Positions 45,842 through 60,013 of a stretch of DNA of 64,000 nucleotides are shown one piece after another; position 1 is the stretch's first letter, and every line of letters starts with the position of its first letter. This stretch comes from Carnegiea gigantea (taxonomy: Eukaryota; Streptophyta; Magnoliopsida; Caryophyllales; Cactaceae). Made by a program: the position numbers and the translations under genes. Under the pieces are notes generated by a model. The model saw only the letters and a list, made by a program, of their open reading frames with translations, was not told the origin of the DNA and did no database searches. The DNA lies in NCBI GenBank assembly GCA_029747015.1, contig JAKOGI010000541.1:167177-231176 (forward strand), given 5' to 3'.

Positions 45842-48800
45842 TGTAACACCCCCAGCCCCTAGGCCAGAAGCGTTACGCTTTCCTAACTTCTTACTTAAAT
45901 CCTGGGATGAAGTGGGCAGAGTTCCCCCTAAAAACTGACCATTTCCAGGCTAAAAGCCTTACAATAAGTCCGTGTAAATCAACGGAAGCGCAAACATTTG
46001 AAACATAGCTCAACGGCCACACGCCGGAGTTCATAACTCAACGAGCCACTCGCTCGGAGTACACCAACCAGATTGATTCATGAATAAAGAAGAAATGGAA
46101 GATACAACTCAATGGTTAACAAAACCGGAGTATTAAGATTTACATCCCAAAACATCACTAAATTAAACCAAGAAGACATCTAACTAACTTGATGGTTGGC
46201 TTAGGCGGCCATACAGAGCGACCTTTATACCAAATGCATTACATGAGCTAGAATAATCATTTACAGACCTTTATTAACTAAGAGTACATTACATGACTTC
46301 ATTAAACACGTAAGATCCCTTCAAATGAGCACATACGACGCCTAGTAAGCAACAATAGGTTCTTTCTGGACTTATGTGACTCAACTTCTTCCTGTCAGAA
46401 AGAAAACTTGGGGAAAAGGGAAAAGAGTAATGGGATGAGCAACCACACGCTCCGTGAGTGTCCCCCAACCCCCTTAAAACCAAAAACGTTGCAGGCAATA
46501 CTATCTTTACTAGTCACATATCACGTTTCCATACTCTACTATCATAATAGATATTCATAGAACCTTTATGGGTGGATCACTAAACATAAACTTCACTTCA
46601 ACGACTCAATCATTTTTCTAGGTTCCTCAACGACGGAGTTCTTTACTAGCAAGCAGTTAGGCACGTAAGTAAGTTTCAAAGGCTAAGTATAAGGATCTTT
46701 TCTTTTCATAACATAACTTCCTAATACTCCATTTGAACTACACATGAACCCTCAATCATATGATATGTATATAAGGTTATCCCTTTTCATAAATACACTT
46801 TTCTTGGCATTTCATTCATATGATATACATATCACACACATAAACACATATCAACGTTCATTCTTTTAGGAAGAGACGCCTTCATTCATAGAATTTTCAC
46901 GTGCTATAACTTTCTTTCTCATCTCGTACACTTTAAATCAGACAGATTTGCTATGGATAAGAATGATGCCACATAAGATTGGAATCCACGTTCAACCATA
47001 CTTAAGAATCATTCATAATGCATCCATTGAAAGCTTTCCTTTAATACACAGGCTAAGAATCCACATTCATCATATTTAAGAACATTTCTTTAAATCGGCA
47101 ATGAAACTTTCTTTGCACATTGAAAGCATTTCATAACCTTGAGGTTCTCAATCTTTTGAAAGAGTTTACATTTCGCATTCGTCGTAAAACGACCCTTGTA
47201 TGCATTTCTTATCCATTCCATGCGGCCTCTTTGGGCCCATAAAACATTCTTTTTCTTTAAAACATATAAAATGGCAAAGGCCAATTGCTTTTCTTAACTT
47301 AGTACGAAAGTACTTCTGGCATAAGATCATTACAGGGTGCTGATTGGGTGAGAACTATTCTCGACCCCATAGTGAGACCTATCGCTCACGCTTAAGCTCT
47401 TACTCCCGGGATGGCTACATATAACATATCGGACCATTACATTAGCCCTCGTCAGGGCCTCTAGGGTTTATCCGGACTTATCCCTAGGTTAACATTACAT
47501 CATATCATATTGTCCGCAGCACATTATCTTAGCCACTTAAAGCGTATCGGCCATAACGGCTATTAATTTTCCGTTTCAAACAATAAAATCATTCAACGTA
47601 TAATTCCCATCTCCCTTTCGTTAAAAACGTTTTAGGGATTCCTCCCAAACACTATTTGGATAGCTAAAATAGGCCATAGCTCGTTACTAGACATGGCTAT
47701 TATTCATTTAAAACACATGAAGAGTCATTTGCTAAAACATCACCCTTCCACACATATGTTACATTTTAAACATATAAGGAAAAGGGTATACACATATCAC
47801 ATTTAAACACTTCGTAATCATTTCAACACAATAAGCCACACATGGCCTCGCAATCCACACGATTGCGGTCAATTCACAACCCGAACTCCCTCCTCACAAG
47901 CACCGTACCACAGGGCCTCGAACGCTTATGATTCTTTCCTCAAACCATCCAACTACCAACTTGGTTCATCGATTCATTAATCACAACATATTATCGTATT
48001 AGCTTATAAAAATAAAGAGTGAAGTTTAGGTTCTTATCTAAGCATCCAGCACCATTCAGCGGTCCGCTACAACAAGCGTTCATATGGCCACATTTATTCA
48101 TGAATCGACAATACTTTATTCAATAAATCAAACATAATTTGATTCTAAACATAACCGATACATTTCGAGTAACTTTCCTTAGCATGAATGTGCTAAAAAA
48201 AAAAAAGGGTTCGTATTAAAGCTAAACATATTTTAATAGCTTCAAATTTAATTCGTTTACATGCATTAGCTAGGTTAACTCGAATTGAAGCTAAACATGT
48301 TTATATAACTTCGAGATTAATTCCTTTAACATGCAATAACTAATCCACTTGATTCGAAACTAAACACATTGCATTAACCTTGAAATTAGCTCATTTCACG
48401 CATTGGTTAATTAATTCGAAGGGAAGCTAAGGATGTTAACGCACCTTCGATTTTAATTCTTTTTCATACATTAACTCACTAACTTGAATCGATACTGAAC
48501 ACGTTAAACTAACTTCATTTGTAATCCTTTTTTCATGCAGCAACTAATTAACTTGAATCGATGCTAAACATATCAAACAAACTTCGTTTCTAATTCCTTT
48601 TCAAACAATAACTCATTAACTCGAATTGAAACTAAATATGCTAAATTCATTTCGATTTTAATTCCGTTTTTAAACAATAATTCTTTAACTCGAATCGAAG
48701 CTAAATATGTTAAAATTAACTTCGATTTTGATATCTCAAGCACGATTTACATTCATGGACTCGAATTGATGCTAAACACATTTAATTTACTTCGAATTAA

Positions 48801-49926
48801 CAACTCAGGCATGATTTACGTTTATTGATTCGAATTGAAGCTAAACGCACATAATTCGCATTAATTTACAATCTTAAGCATCTGCTAACTACATGCATTC
48901 GAATTAATGCTAAACGCATATAATTCACTTCGAATTACAATCTCAGGCATCAATCAACCAAATGAATCGAACCTAAACATGAATAGCTAATTTCATGACA
49001 TTTCTAACAAATTTAACAAACCCTAACTTGACATGCAACATCAATCTGCTAAAAATCAATTTCGAAAATAATAATAACTTAGGAGGCGAGAACACCCACC
49101 TCGATTTCACGCTAGATACACGCAATGTAGCTTGAATTGAGGCCAAAAATCGAACACCAACAGCCTGCCCTTCGCGCGTGACTCGGCTAGCCCGAACCCC
49201 AAAACCCTAACTTGCGTTATGGTCGCGGTTGGGGTTGTCTGGGGTCAAATTCGACCCCCAGATTTAGAGGGGAGGCCGAAAGGGAGGTGGGCCGCCGGTT
49301 AACGGCAACTGGGCGGCCGGTTCTGGCGAAGGAGACGCGTGGGTAACTGGCCGTGCGAAGTGGATGAGGTTCGTTGGAGGATTGGGTGGCTAGGACGCGT
49401 GGTTGAGGGGACCAGGCGGTTCCTCCTCTCGCCGGCGACACGTGAAGGCCGGTGGTGTCACCAGGCGGCGACCGGTGACGGAGAGAGCGAGGGAGAGAGA
49501 GAGCGTGGCAGAGAGAGAGAGCGAGAGCGTGCAGGGGGGGTCGGGTTCTGCCCGACTTCGGTTCCCCCTTCCCCCTTTTCAATTTCCTTTTTTTTTTTGT
49601 GACTCAATAACATCATTCAACTGAATCCCGATCCCGTACCTGCTAAAGACTAGGCTAAACCCGAACTGAAACGACCTACAATCAACATTTCAGTTTAAAC
49701 TTTGGGATTCAACCAAGTAAAACGAAAAACGATTTTAAAAACTCGGTTTAGCGTTGATTCAAATATTTTAAAAATAAGTAGCATCAATAATAACGTTAAT
49801 CAAATAATCGTTCTTTTTTAGTGAAATTAATCGTTAAAAATTTACACGGTTACTAAAAACATGATTTCATAACGTAAAAAGCAAGACAGGCAACTTAACG
49901 TAAAAACAACGAAGGTGGGTATTACA
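45842..49926 (-). repeat. LARD-A LTR 2
   Basis: 4085 bp. Its GC-rich island (49217-49592) has a block at about 49280-49408 quite unlike the other three LTRs, while the adjoining microsatellite side (49409-49560) matches LTR 1. This indicates a mosaic origin. Confidence 0.9.
48211..49009 (-). repeat. Degenerate 68-bp tandem repeats in LTR 2
   Basis: Same unit order as in LTR 1, preceded by a 12-base A run (48196-48207). Confidence 0.86.
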
Positions 49927-49928
49927 AT

Positions 49929-49943
49929 CTTCCCCCCTTAAAA
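49929..49943 (-). other. LARD-A polypurine tract, unit 2
   Basis: TTTTAAGGGGGGAAG in sense, next to the LTR start TGTAATACCC. Confidence 0.88.
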
Positions 49944-50107
49944 GAATTTCGTCCTCGAAATTCCAAATCTAAGTTCGGTCTTTCTTAAAATGCATGCACA
50001 CAACTAGGATCTACACGGTAGGTTTCCAGAAGGTTCCATTTTGCAATCACTACTTCTTTCTAAATCAAAAGAAAATATCTTATGGTATCCAGTCTCCTCC
50101 TCGCCAA

Positions 50108-50165
50108 CCTCTTCAAGCGTCTACTCACTCTATTTAGGCGCCGAGGGCAAATCGCATTGAAGAGG
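50108..50165 (-). other. Stem-loop motif Q, unit 2
   Basis: Identical to motif Q of unit 1 in both arms and loop. Confidence 0.78.
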
Positions 50166-52514
50166 GGCAAATGAGTTGGCATGGACAACCATATTGAGTT
50201 TGCTTTGAAAATGAAACATAGATTTCCAATGGTCTAGACTCAGTTCGCATGGCAAGCAATAATTCTATGCATATGCATCTATAAGTGGGCATCTAAAGGC
50301 ACGACAATTGAGACAATGACATCTTCAGGTCATACACTAGCGGTCTCATTCTAAAACATGAATTCAAGTTACTATTGGGATCACAATGATTAACATGGAG
50401 ACTACTATAACACATTTAGAGTAATAGAAATGTCACATAGCACCACATAGTACCATTTAAGCACAATGGAATTGCATGGTATTAGCAATCCAATATTCTT
50501 AAGCTTAGGAGTCTCGGGGAGCATGAACGCGTCTAAAACATACATGGCAAGCAATTTACAAAAGGAAAACATATGCACCAACATTCCGATGTCTGTACAT
50601 CAATCCCAGCTAACTTTTAGGCCCTTTCATTCATGACAACTTATTCAGGACATGTCAGGTTCGCATGAAGGCAATTAACTTAGTCAGGTCCATTCAAAGG
50701 CATCAAGATATTGGGTCACCCTGAAGTCAAATCAATTGGTCAGGAAGCTATCACATCACACCTAAGCAGTAAAAACATTGGCATCACGTAGGGTCTACAA
50801 CAGAGCACTTAAGGATGAAGAATCATAAATGGCATGAACTAGCATGGCATGTCGATAGAAACAACTGAGAAGATAATGCTACGGCAAGAATACGTGCATG
50901 CAAACAACGAGTCAAGGGTCATGTCAGGCCGTGTACTATGAAACTTCATTCGTTTGGATAATCAAGTCACCTACCAAACCAAACGCAAGTCAAGCATGGA
51001 TTGCACATAGGCAAGCAAAGGTGAAGATAGACACCTAAGGTCACCACATCATGCATTAAGTGCGTATGTGTATAGTTGTTCAAACCATATCATGGGATAA
51101 TAGAACTTGGGGAGTACAAGTAATGACTCAGAGATCGTACAAGCAATGGTTCGCATAGGTTAAACCACTTAATCAATCCAGCCACTACGCAACTAAAGTT
51201 CATGATAAGCAACTCCAATGACATGTATTTACTATACCATTCACTCATAAAACATACGGCTGATCATCAATCAACTAGCATTGGTAAGAACTACGGTGCT
51301 AATGGTCTTATAGGTATGTGTTGAGGGTCTACAAGGTACACCTATCCCATAGGTGATCATATGGGTCTCACTGTAGTTCGCTTACCTTAGTGGAGATCAT
51401 TACTATGTACAATTCCAAAGTCTGCTAGGTTCTTCCTCCCTTTCGCTTTCTTGGTGTATTAGGGTTCGTCCAAGCCAAAACATCGTCTCTCCAATCAAAC
51501 ATAAGAGGCATAAACCTTAGTTCGAATAGAAGATGAGTAACTCCCCTACAATCATGATTATTCTAGCATACCATTCAATGATGCATTCGGAGATAAACAT
51601 TTCAAAGCAAAGGTTACAATCACACAATCACAGCATGGTATATGTGCGCAATTAGCAATTTAACCACAACATAAGGACTATACGCTATGCAGTGATTAGC
51701 TAACTATGACTACACGAAGCAACAACTCATGTAGGTTGAATTCTTTGGCCAATTAAGTGACATACCCCATAAGAATCAAGTTGAAGAAGCACCACATAGC
51801 TTACTTACTTTACCGTTAGTTAATAAACATAAAGTTGGCCCTGCATATCATTCTAAGTGACTATATAAGCTTTCAAGGTCCATGGTTTCAAGTTCACAAC
51901 TAATATCACGTAAGGGGTCATTTAGAACGGCATACAGGATTGCATTTCTCATTTGCAAACTAAGGTCAAGGTATGTCTTGAAACTTGTCAAAATCATTAA
52001 AAATTAGCCATCAGCCGACTAACAGGCGTAAAAACGAATCTAAGTGTCAATAACACGTATGGGATATCACTTAGGTCACAATCAACAGAACTCTGCCACA
52101 ATTACTCATATTGGCATGCACACACACGAAGCTATCACTCAGCCTTCTTAACAATCAAACATTCACGTTAAAAGGTTTATTGTCAAAAAGAAGCTTTTAG
52201 TCAAGAGGGGTAATTCTTAGTCGCTTATAACTTGTCATTTACACATCAAGCAACATATGCATCTTGGCAGACAGGCATCCAATACGTTTAGTTGCGCATA
52301 GAAACTTACAACAGTAGCAGAGACTCAAGTGTGATGATAAAGCAAATGCAAGCCTTCAAATGCGGCATTAAAACCTAACCACATAATTAGAAGGGTCTTT
52401 CAATGCGAAGCAAACATCTTAATTCACTATTTAGAAAAGTCTCAACTTTCAAAATCTCTAGGTTTTCAAACGAGAAATAGTCCATCTGCCTCTAGCCTAT
52501 CCCTACCAACCATT

Positions 52515-52563
52515 AAGTACGTCTACTCACTCCATTACGGGGCCCGAGGAGCAAATCGTACTT
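52515..52563 (-). other. Stem-loop motif P, unit 2
   Basis: Arms AAGTACG/CGTACTT unchanged; the loop differs from unit 1 by one base (GGGCCC for GGACCC in sense). Confidence 0.78.
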
Positions 52564-52894
52564 CGGGCAAAGATGGGCTTAGCTTTAAGACTTTCCAATC
52601 ATGCAATTCCAAACCGTCAAGGCGTATAAGCAAATAAACAAACAACCTTCGATTGGACTAATACTTAACTCATTCATGAGAAAACAAGTTACTCGACTAA
52701 CACCCTTAACAATTCGTTCGTTCACTCGATTAGTGAGCTCACTCGAGCAGTACCTAGCTAGCTGAATACACCAAGATTCACATTAAACGCACAATTATAG
52801 ACCTAGTAAGCATATATCACATCATTATGAACGCGTTCCTATTGGACTATATGAATGCAAGACTCAGGTCGCGGCCTATGGTCGCAGGACCTTT

Positions 52895-52906
52895 GCTCTG
52901 ATACCA
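52895..52906 (-). other. LARD-A primer-binding site, unit 2
   Basis: TGGTATCAGAGC in sense, four bases after the LTR end TGTTACA. Confidence 0.9.
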
Positions 52907-52910
52907 TCAA

Positions 52911-55900
52911 TGTAACACCCCCAGCCCCTAGGCCAGAAGCGTTACGCTTTCCTAACTTCTTACTTAAATCCTGGGACGAAAGGGCAGAGTTCCCCCTAAA
53001 AACTGACCATTTCCAGGCTAAAAGCCTTACAATAAGTCCCTGTAAATCAACGGAAGCGCAAACATTTGAAACATAGCTCAACGGCCACACGCCGGAGTTC
53101 ATAACTCAACGAGCCACTCGCTCGGAGTACACCAACCAGATTGATTCATGAATAAAGAAGAAATAGAAGATACAACTCAACGGTTAACAATACCGGAGTA
53201 TTAAGATTTACATCCCTAAACATAGCTAAATTAAATCAAGAAGACATCTAACTAACTTGATGGTTGGCTCAAGCGGCCATATAGAGCGACCTTTATACCA
53301 TATGCAATACATGAACTAGAATAATCGTTTACAGACCTTTATAAACTAAAAGTACATTACATGACTTCATTAAACACGTAAGATCCCTTCCAATGAGCAC
53401 ATACGACGCCTTGTAAGCAACAATAGGTTCCTTCTGGGCTTATCTGACTCAACTTCTTCCTGTCAGAAAGAAAATCTGGGGAAAAGGGGAAAGAGTAATG
53501 GGATGAGCAACCACACGCTCAGTGAGTGTCCCCCAACCCCCCTTAAAACCAAAACCGTTGCAAGCAATACTATCTTTACTAGTCACATACCACGTTTCCA
53601 TACTTTACTATCATAATAGATATTCATAGAACCTTTATGGAAGGATCACTAAACATAAACTTCACTTCGACCACCCAATCATATTTCTAGGTTCCTCAAC
53701 GACGGAGTTCTTTACTAGCAAGCAGTTAGGCATGTGAGTATCGAAGGCTAAGTATAAGGATCTTTTCTTTTCATAACATAACTTCCTAATACTCCATTTG
53801 AACTACACATGAACCCTCAATCATATGATGTGTATATAAGGTTATCCCTTTTCAAAAATACACTTTTCTTGGCATTTCATTCATATGATATACATATCAC
53901 ACACATAAACACATATCAACGTTCATTCTTTTAGGAAGAGACGCCTTCATTCATAGAATTTTCAACGTGCTATAACTTTCTTTCTCATCTCGTACACTTT
54001 AAATCAGACAGATTTGCTATGGATAAGAATGATGCCACATAAGATTGGAATCCACGTTCAACCATACTTAAGAATCATTCATAATGCATCCATTGAAAGC
54101 TTTCCTTTAATACACAGGCTAAGAATCCACATTCATCATATTTAAGAACATTTTCTTTAAATCGGCAATGAAACTTTCTTTGCACATTGAAAGCATTTCA
54201 TAACCTTGAGGTTCTCAATCTTTTGAAAGAGTTTACATTTCGCATTCGTCGTAAAACGACCCTTGTATGCATTTCATATCCATTCCATGCGGCCTCTTTG
54301 GGCCCATAAAACATTCTTTTCTTTAAAACATATAAAATGGCAAAGGCCAATTGCTTTTCTTAACTTAGTACGAAAGTACTTCTGGCATAAGATCATTACA
54401 GGGTGCTGATTGGGTGAGAACTATTCTCGACCCCATAGTGAGACCTAACGCTCACGCTTAAGCTCTTACTCCCGGGATGGCTACATATAACATATCGGAC
54501 CATTACATTAGCCCTCGTCAGGGCCTCTAGGGTTTATCCGGACTTATCCCCTAGGTTAACATTACATCATATCATATTGTCCGCAGCACATTATCTTAGC
54601 CACTTAAAGCGTATCGGCCATAACGGCTAGTAATTTTCCGTTTCAAACAATAAAATCATTCAACGTATAATTCCCATCTCCCTTTTGATAAAAACGTTTT
54701 AGGGATTCCTTCCAAACACTATTTGGATAGCTAAAATAGGCCATAGCTCATTACTAGACATGGCTATTATTCATTTAAAACACATGAAAAGTCATTTGCT
54801 AAAACATTACCCTCACACCCACATGTTACATTTAAAACACACAAGGAAAAGGGATTACACATATCACATTTAAACACTTCGTAATCATTTCAACAACACA
54901 ATAAGCCACACATGGCCTCGCAATCCACACGATTGCGGTAATTTCACAACCCGAACTCCCTCCTCACAAGCACCGTACCACAAGACCTCGAACGCTCATG
55001 ATTCTTTCCTCAAACCATCCAACTACCAACTCGATTCATCGATTTATTAATCACAACATATTATCATATTAGCTTATGAAAAAGGGAGTGAACTTTAGGC
55101 CCTTACCTGAGCAACCAACACCATTCAGCGGTGCATTACAACAAGCGTTCATATGGCCACATTTATTCATGAATCGACAATACTTTATTCAATAAATCAA
55201 ACATAATTTGATTCTAAACATAACCGATACATTTCGAGTAACTTTCCTAAGCATGAATGTGCTAAAAAAAAAGGGTTCGTATTAAAGCTAAACATATTTT
55301 AATAGCTTCAAATTTAATTCGTTTACATGCATTAGCTAGGTTAACTCGAATTGAAGCTAAACATGTTTATATAACTTCGAGATTAATTCCTTTAACATGC
55401 AATAACTAATCCACTTGATTCGAAACTAAACACATTGCATTAACCTTGAAATTAGCTCATTTCACGCATTGGTTAATTAATTCGAAGGGAAGCTAAGGAT
55501 GTTAACGCACCTTCGATTTTAATTCTTTTTCATACATTAACTCACTAACTTGAATCGATACTGAACACGTTAAACTAACTTCATTTGTAATCCTTTTTCA
55601 TGCAGCAACTAATTAACTTGAATCGATGCTAAACATATCAAACAAACTTCGTTTCTAATTCCTTTTCAAACAATAACTCATTAACTCGAATTGAAACTAA
55701 ATACGCTAAATTCATTTCAATTTTAATTTCGTTTTTAAACAATAATTCTTTAACTCGAATCGAAGCTAAATATGTTAAAATTAACTTCGATTTTGATATC
55801 TCAAGCATGATTTACATTCATGGACTCGAATTGATGCTAAACACATTTAATTTACTTCGAATTAACAACTCAGGCATGATTTACGTTTATTGATTCGAAT

Positions 55901-57027
55901 TGAAGCTAAACGCACATAATTCGCATTAATTTACAATCTTAAGCATCCACTAACTACATGCATTCGAATTAATGCTAAACGCATATAATTCACTTCGAAT
56001 TACAATCTCAGGCATCAATCAACCAAATGAATCGAACCTAAACATGAATAGCTAATTTCTTGACATTTCTAACAAATTTAACAAACCCTAACTTGACATG
56101 CAACATCAATCTGCTAAAAATCAATTTCGAAAATAATAATAACTTAGGAGGCGAGAACACCCACCTCGATTTCACGCTAGATACACGCAATTTAGCTTGA
56201 ATTGAGGCCAAAAATCGAACACCAACAGCCTGCCCTTCGCGCGTGACTCGGCTAGCCCGAACCCCAAAACCCTAACTTGCGTTATGGTCGCGGTTGGGGT
56301 TGTCTGGGGTCGAATTCGACCCCCAGATTTAGAGGGGAGGCCGAATCCGGTGTGGGTGACCGGATTCCGGCACGTGGTGGCGGAATTGGGCGTGGCTGAT
56401 GCGTGGGTTTCAAGTTGGCTCGGTTGTGTGACGTGGGGAAGGAGGATTGGTGGTGTTCGGGTGGTTGGCGACGCAGGGGTGAGGTCGGACGGCTCCTTCT
56501 CTCGCCGGCGACACGTGACGGCCGGCGGTGACGCCAGGCCGCGACCGGTGACCCGCGAGAGAGAGAGAGAGAGCGAAGCAGAGAGGGAGGGAGAGCAGAG
56601 AGAGAGAGCGAGCGTGCGGGGGGGGAGAGGTGGTCGGGGTCTCTGCCCGACTAAGGTACTTGAACCCCTTTTCTTTTTTTTTCTTTTTTTTTTTGGGTTG
56701 ACTCAAATAACATCATTCAACTGAATCCCGATCCCGTACTTGCTAATGGTTAGGCTAAACCCGAACTGAAACGACCTACAATCAACATTTCAGTTTAAAC
56801 TTTGGGATTCAACCAAGTAAAACGAAAAACGATTTTAAAAACTCGGTTTAGCGTTGATTCAAATATTTTAAAAATAAGTAGCATCAATAATAACGTTAAT
56901 CAAATAATCGTTCTTTTTTTAGTGAAATTAATCGTTAAAAATTTACACGGTTACTAAAAACATGATTTCATAACGTAAAAAGCAAGACAGGCAACTTAAC
57001 GTAAAAACAACGAAGGTGGGTATTACA
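52911..57027 (-). repeat. LARD-A LTR 3
   Basis: 4117 bp, almost identical to LTR 4. The GC-rich island is 56281-56695, with the microsatellite at 56557-56610. The open frames over the island (plus 56284-56724, minus 56410-56706) are translated low-complexity sequence. Confidence 0.9.
55278..56073 (-). repeat. Degenerate 68-bp tandem repeats in LTR 3
   Basis: Same unit order as in LTRs 1 and 2. Confidence 0.86.
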
Positions 57028-57029
57028 AT

Positions 57030-57044
57030 CTTCCCCCCTTAAAA
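57030..57044 (-). other. LARD-A polypurine tract, unit 3
   Basis: TTTTAAGGGGGGAAG in sense. Confidence 0.88.
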
Positions 57045-57208
57045 GAATTTCGTCCTCGAAATTCCAAATCTAAGTTCGGTCTTTCTTAAAATGCATGCAC
57101 ACAACTAGGATCTACACGGTAGGTTTCCAGAAGGTTCCATTTTGCAATCACTACTTCTTTCTAAATCAAAAGAAAATATCTTATGGTATCCAGTCTCCTC
57201 CTCGCCAA

Positions 57209-57266
57209 CCTCTTCAAGCGTCTACTCACTCTATTTAGGCGCCGAGGGCAAATCGCATTGAAGAGG
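57209..57266 (-). other. Stem-loop motif Q, unit 3
   Basis: Arms and loop identical to units 1 and 2. Confidence 0.78.
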
Positions 57267-59615
57267 GGCAAATGAGTTGGCATGGACAACCATATTGAGT
57301 TTGCTTTGAAAATGAAACATAGATTTCCAATGGTCTAGACTCAGTTCGCATGGCAAGCAATAATTCTATGCATATGCATCTATAAGTGGGCATCTAAAGG
57401 CACGACAATTGAGACAATGACATCTTCAGGTCATACACTAGCGGTCTCATTCTAAAACATGAATTCAAGTTACTATTGGGATCACAATGATTAACATGGA
57501 GACTACTATAACACATTTAGAGTAATAGAAATGTCACATAGCACCACATAGTACCATTTAAGCACAATGGAATTGCATGGTATTAGCAATCCAATATTCT
57601 TAAGCTTAGGAGTCTCGGGGAGCATGAACGCGTCTAAAACATACATGGCAAGCAATTTACAAAAGGAAAACATATGCACCAACATTCCGATGTCTGTACA
57701 TCAATCCCAGCTAACTTTTAGGCCCTTTCATTCATGACAACTTATTCAGGACATGTCAGGTTCGCATGAAGGCAATTAACTTAGTCAGGTCCATTCAAAG
57801 GCATCAAGATATTGGGTCACCTTGAAGTCAAATCAATTGGTCAGGAAGCTATCACATCACACCTAAGCAGTAAAAACATTGGCATCACGTAGGGTCTACA
57901 ACAGAGCACTTAAGGATGAAGAATCATAAATGGCATGAACTAGCATGGCATGTCGATAGAAACAACTGAGAAGATAATGCTACGGCAAGAATACGTGCAT
58001 GCAAACAACGAGTCAAGGGTCATGTCAGGCCGTGTACTATGAAACTTCATTCGTTTGGATAATCAAGTCACCTACCAAACCAAACGCAAGTCAAGCATGG
58101 ATTGCACATAGGCAAGCAAAGGTGAAGATAGACACCTAAGGTCACCACATCATGCATTAAGTGCATATGTGTATAGTTGTTCAAACCATATCATGGGATA
58201 ATAGAACTTATGGAGTACAAGTAATGACTCAGAGATCGTACAAGCAATGGTTCGCATAGGTTAAACCACTTAATCAATCCAGCCACTACGCAACTAAAGT
58301 TCATGATAAGCAACTCCAATGACATGTATTTACTATACCATTCACTCATAAAACATACGGCTGATCATCAATCAACTAGCATTGGTAAGAACTACGGTGC
58401 TAATGGTCTTATAGGTATGTGTTGAGGGTCTACAAGGTACACCTATCCCATAGGTGATCATATGGGTCTCACTGTAGTTCGCTTACCTTAGTGGAGATCA
58501 TTACTATGTACAATTCCAAAGTCTGCTAGGTTCTTCCTCCCTTTCGCTTTCTTGGTGTATTAGGGTTCGTCCAAGCCAAAACATCGTCTCTCCAATCAAA
58601 CATAAGAGGCATAAACCTTAGTTCGAATAGAAGATGAGTAACTCCCTTACAATCATGATTATTCTAGCATACCCTTCAATGATGCATTCGGAGATAAACA
58701 TTTCAAAGCAAAGGTTACAATCACGCAATCACACCATGGTATATGTGCGCAATTAGCAATTTGACCACAACATAAGGACTATACGCTATGCAGTGATTAG
58801 CTAACTATGACTACACGAAGCAACAACTCATGTAGGTTGAATTCTTTGGCCAATTAAGTGACATACCCCATAAGAATCAAGTTGAAGAAGCACCACATAG
58901 CTTACTTACTTTACCGTTAGTTAATAAACATAAAGTTGGCCCTGCATATCATTCTAAGTGACTATATAAGCTTTCAAGGTCCATGGTTTCAAGTTCACAA
59001 CTAATATCACGTAAGGGGTCATTTAGAACGGCATACAGGATTGCATTTCTCATTTGCAAACTAAGGTCAAGGTATGTCTTGAAACTTGTCAAAATCATTA
59101 AAAATTAGCCATCAGCCGACTAACAGGCGTAAAAACGAATCTAAGTGTCAATAACACGTATGGGATATCACTTAGGTCACAATCAACAGAACTCTGCCAC
59201 AATTACTCATATTGGCATGCACACACACGAAGCTATCACTCAGCCTTCTTAACAATCAAACATTCACGTTAAAAGGTTTATTGTCAAAAAGAAGCTTTTA
59301 GTCAAGAGGGGTAATTCTTAGTCGCTTATAACTTGTCATTTACACATCAAGCAACATATGCATCTTGGCAGACAGGCATCCAATACATTTAGTTGCGCAT
59401 AGAAACTTACAACAGTAGCAGAGACTCAAGTGTGGTGATAAAGCAAATGCAAGCCTTCAAATGCGGCATTAAAACCTAACCACATAATTAGAAGGGTCTT
59501 TCAATGCGAAGCAAACATCTTAATTCACTATTTAGAAAAGTCTCAACTTTCAAAATCTCTAGGTTTTCAAACGAGAAATAGTCCATCTGCCTCTAGCCTA
59601 TCCCTACCAACCATT

Positions 59616-59664
59616 AAGTACGTCTACTCACTCCATTACGGGGCCCGAGGAGCAAATCGTACTT
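59616..59664 (-). other. Stem-loop motif P, unit 3
   Basis: Same arms and loop as unit 2. Confidence 0.78.
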
Positions 59665-59997
59665 CGGGGGCAAAGATGGGCTTAGCTTTAAGACTTTCCA
59701 ATCATGCAATTCCAAACCGTCAAGGCGTATAAGCAAATAAACAAACAACCTTCGATTGGACTAATACTTAACTCATTCATGAGAAAACAAGTTACTCGAC
59801 TAACACCCTTAACAATTCGTTCGTTCACTCGATTAGTGAGCTCACTCGAGCAGTACCTAGCTAGCTGAATACACCAAGATTCACATTAAACGCACAATTA
59901 TAGACCTAGTAAGCATATATCACATCATTATGAACGCGTTCCTATTGGACTATATGAATGCAAGACTCAGGTCGCGGCCTATGGTCGCAGGACCTTT

Positions 59998-60009
59998 GCT
60001 CTGATACCA
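59998..60009 (-). other. LARD-A primer-binding site, unit 3
   Basis: TGGTATCAGAGC in sense, four bases after the LTR end. Confidence 0.9.
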
Positions 60010-60013
60010 TCAA

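Larger units (their letters stand above)
49927..52910 (-). other. LARD-A internal domain 2, non-coding
   Basis: 2984 bp, with PPT 49929-49943, motif Q, motif P and PBS in the same places as domain 1. It lacks the 54-bp segment (junction near 50778). It is almost identical to domain 3. Confidence 0.88.
57028..60013 (-). other. LARD-A internal domain 3, non-coding
   Basis: 2986 bp; shares the 54-bp absence with domain 2 and differs from it at only a few scattered bases that I noticed (for example near 58165, 58210 and 58673). Confidence 0.88.
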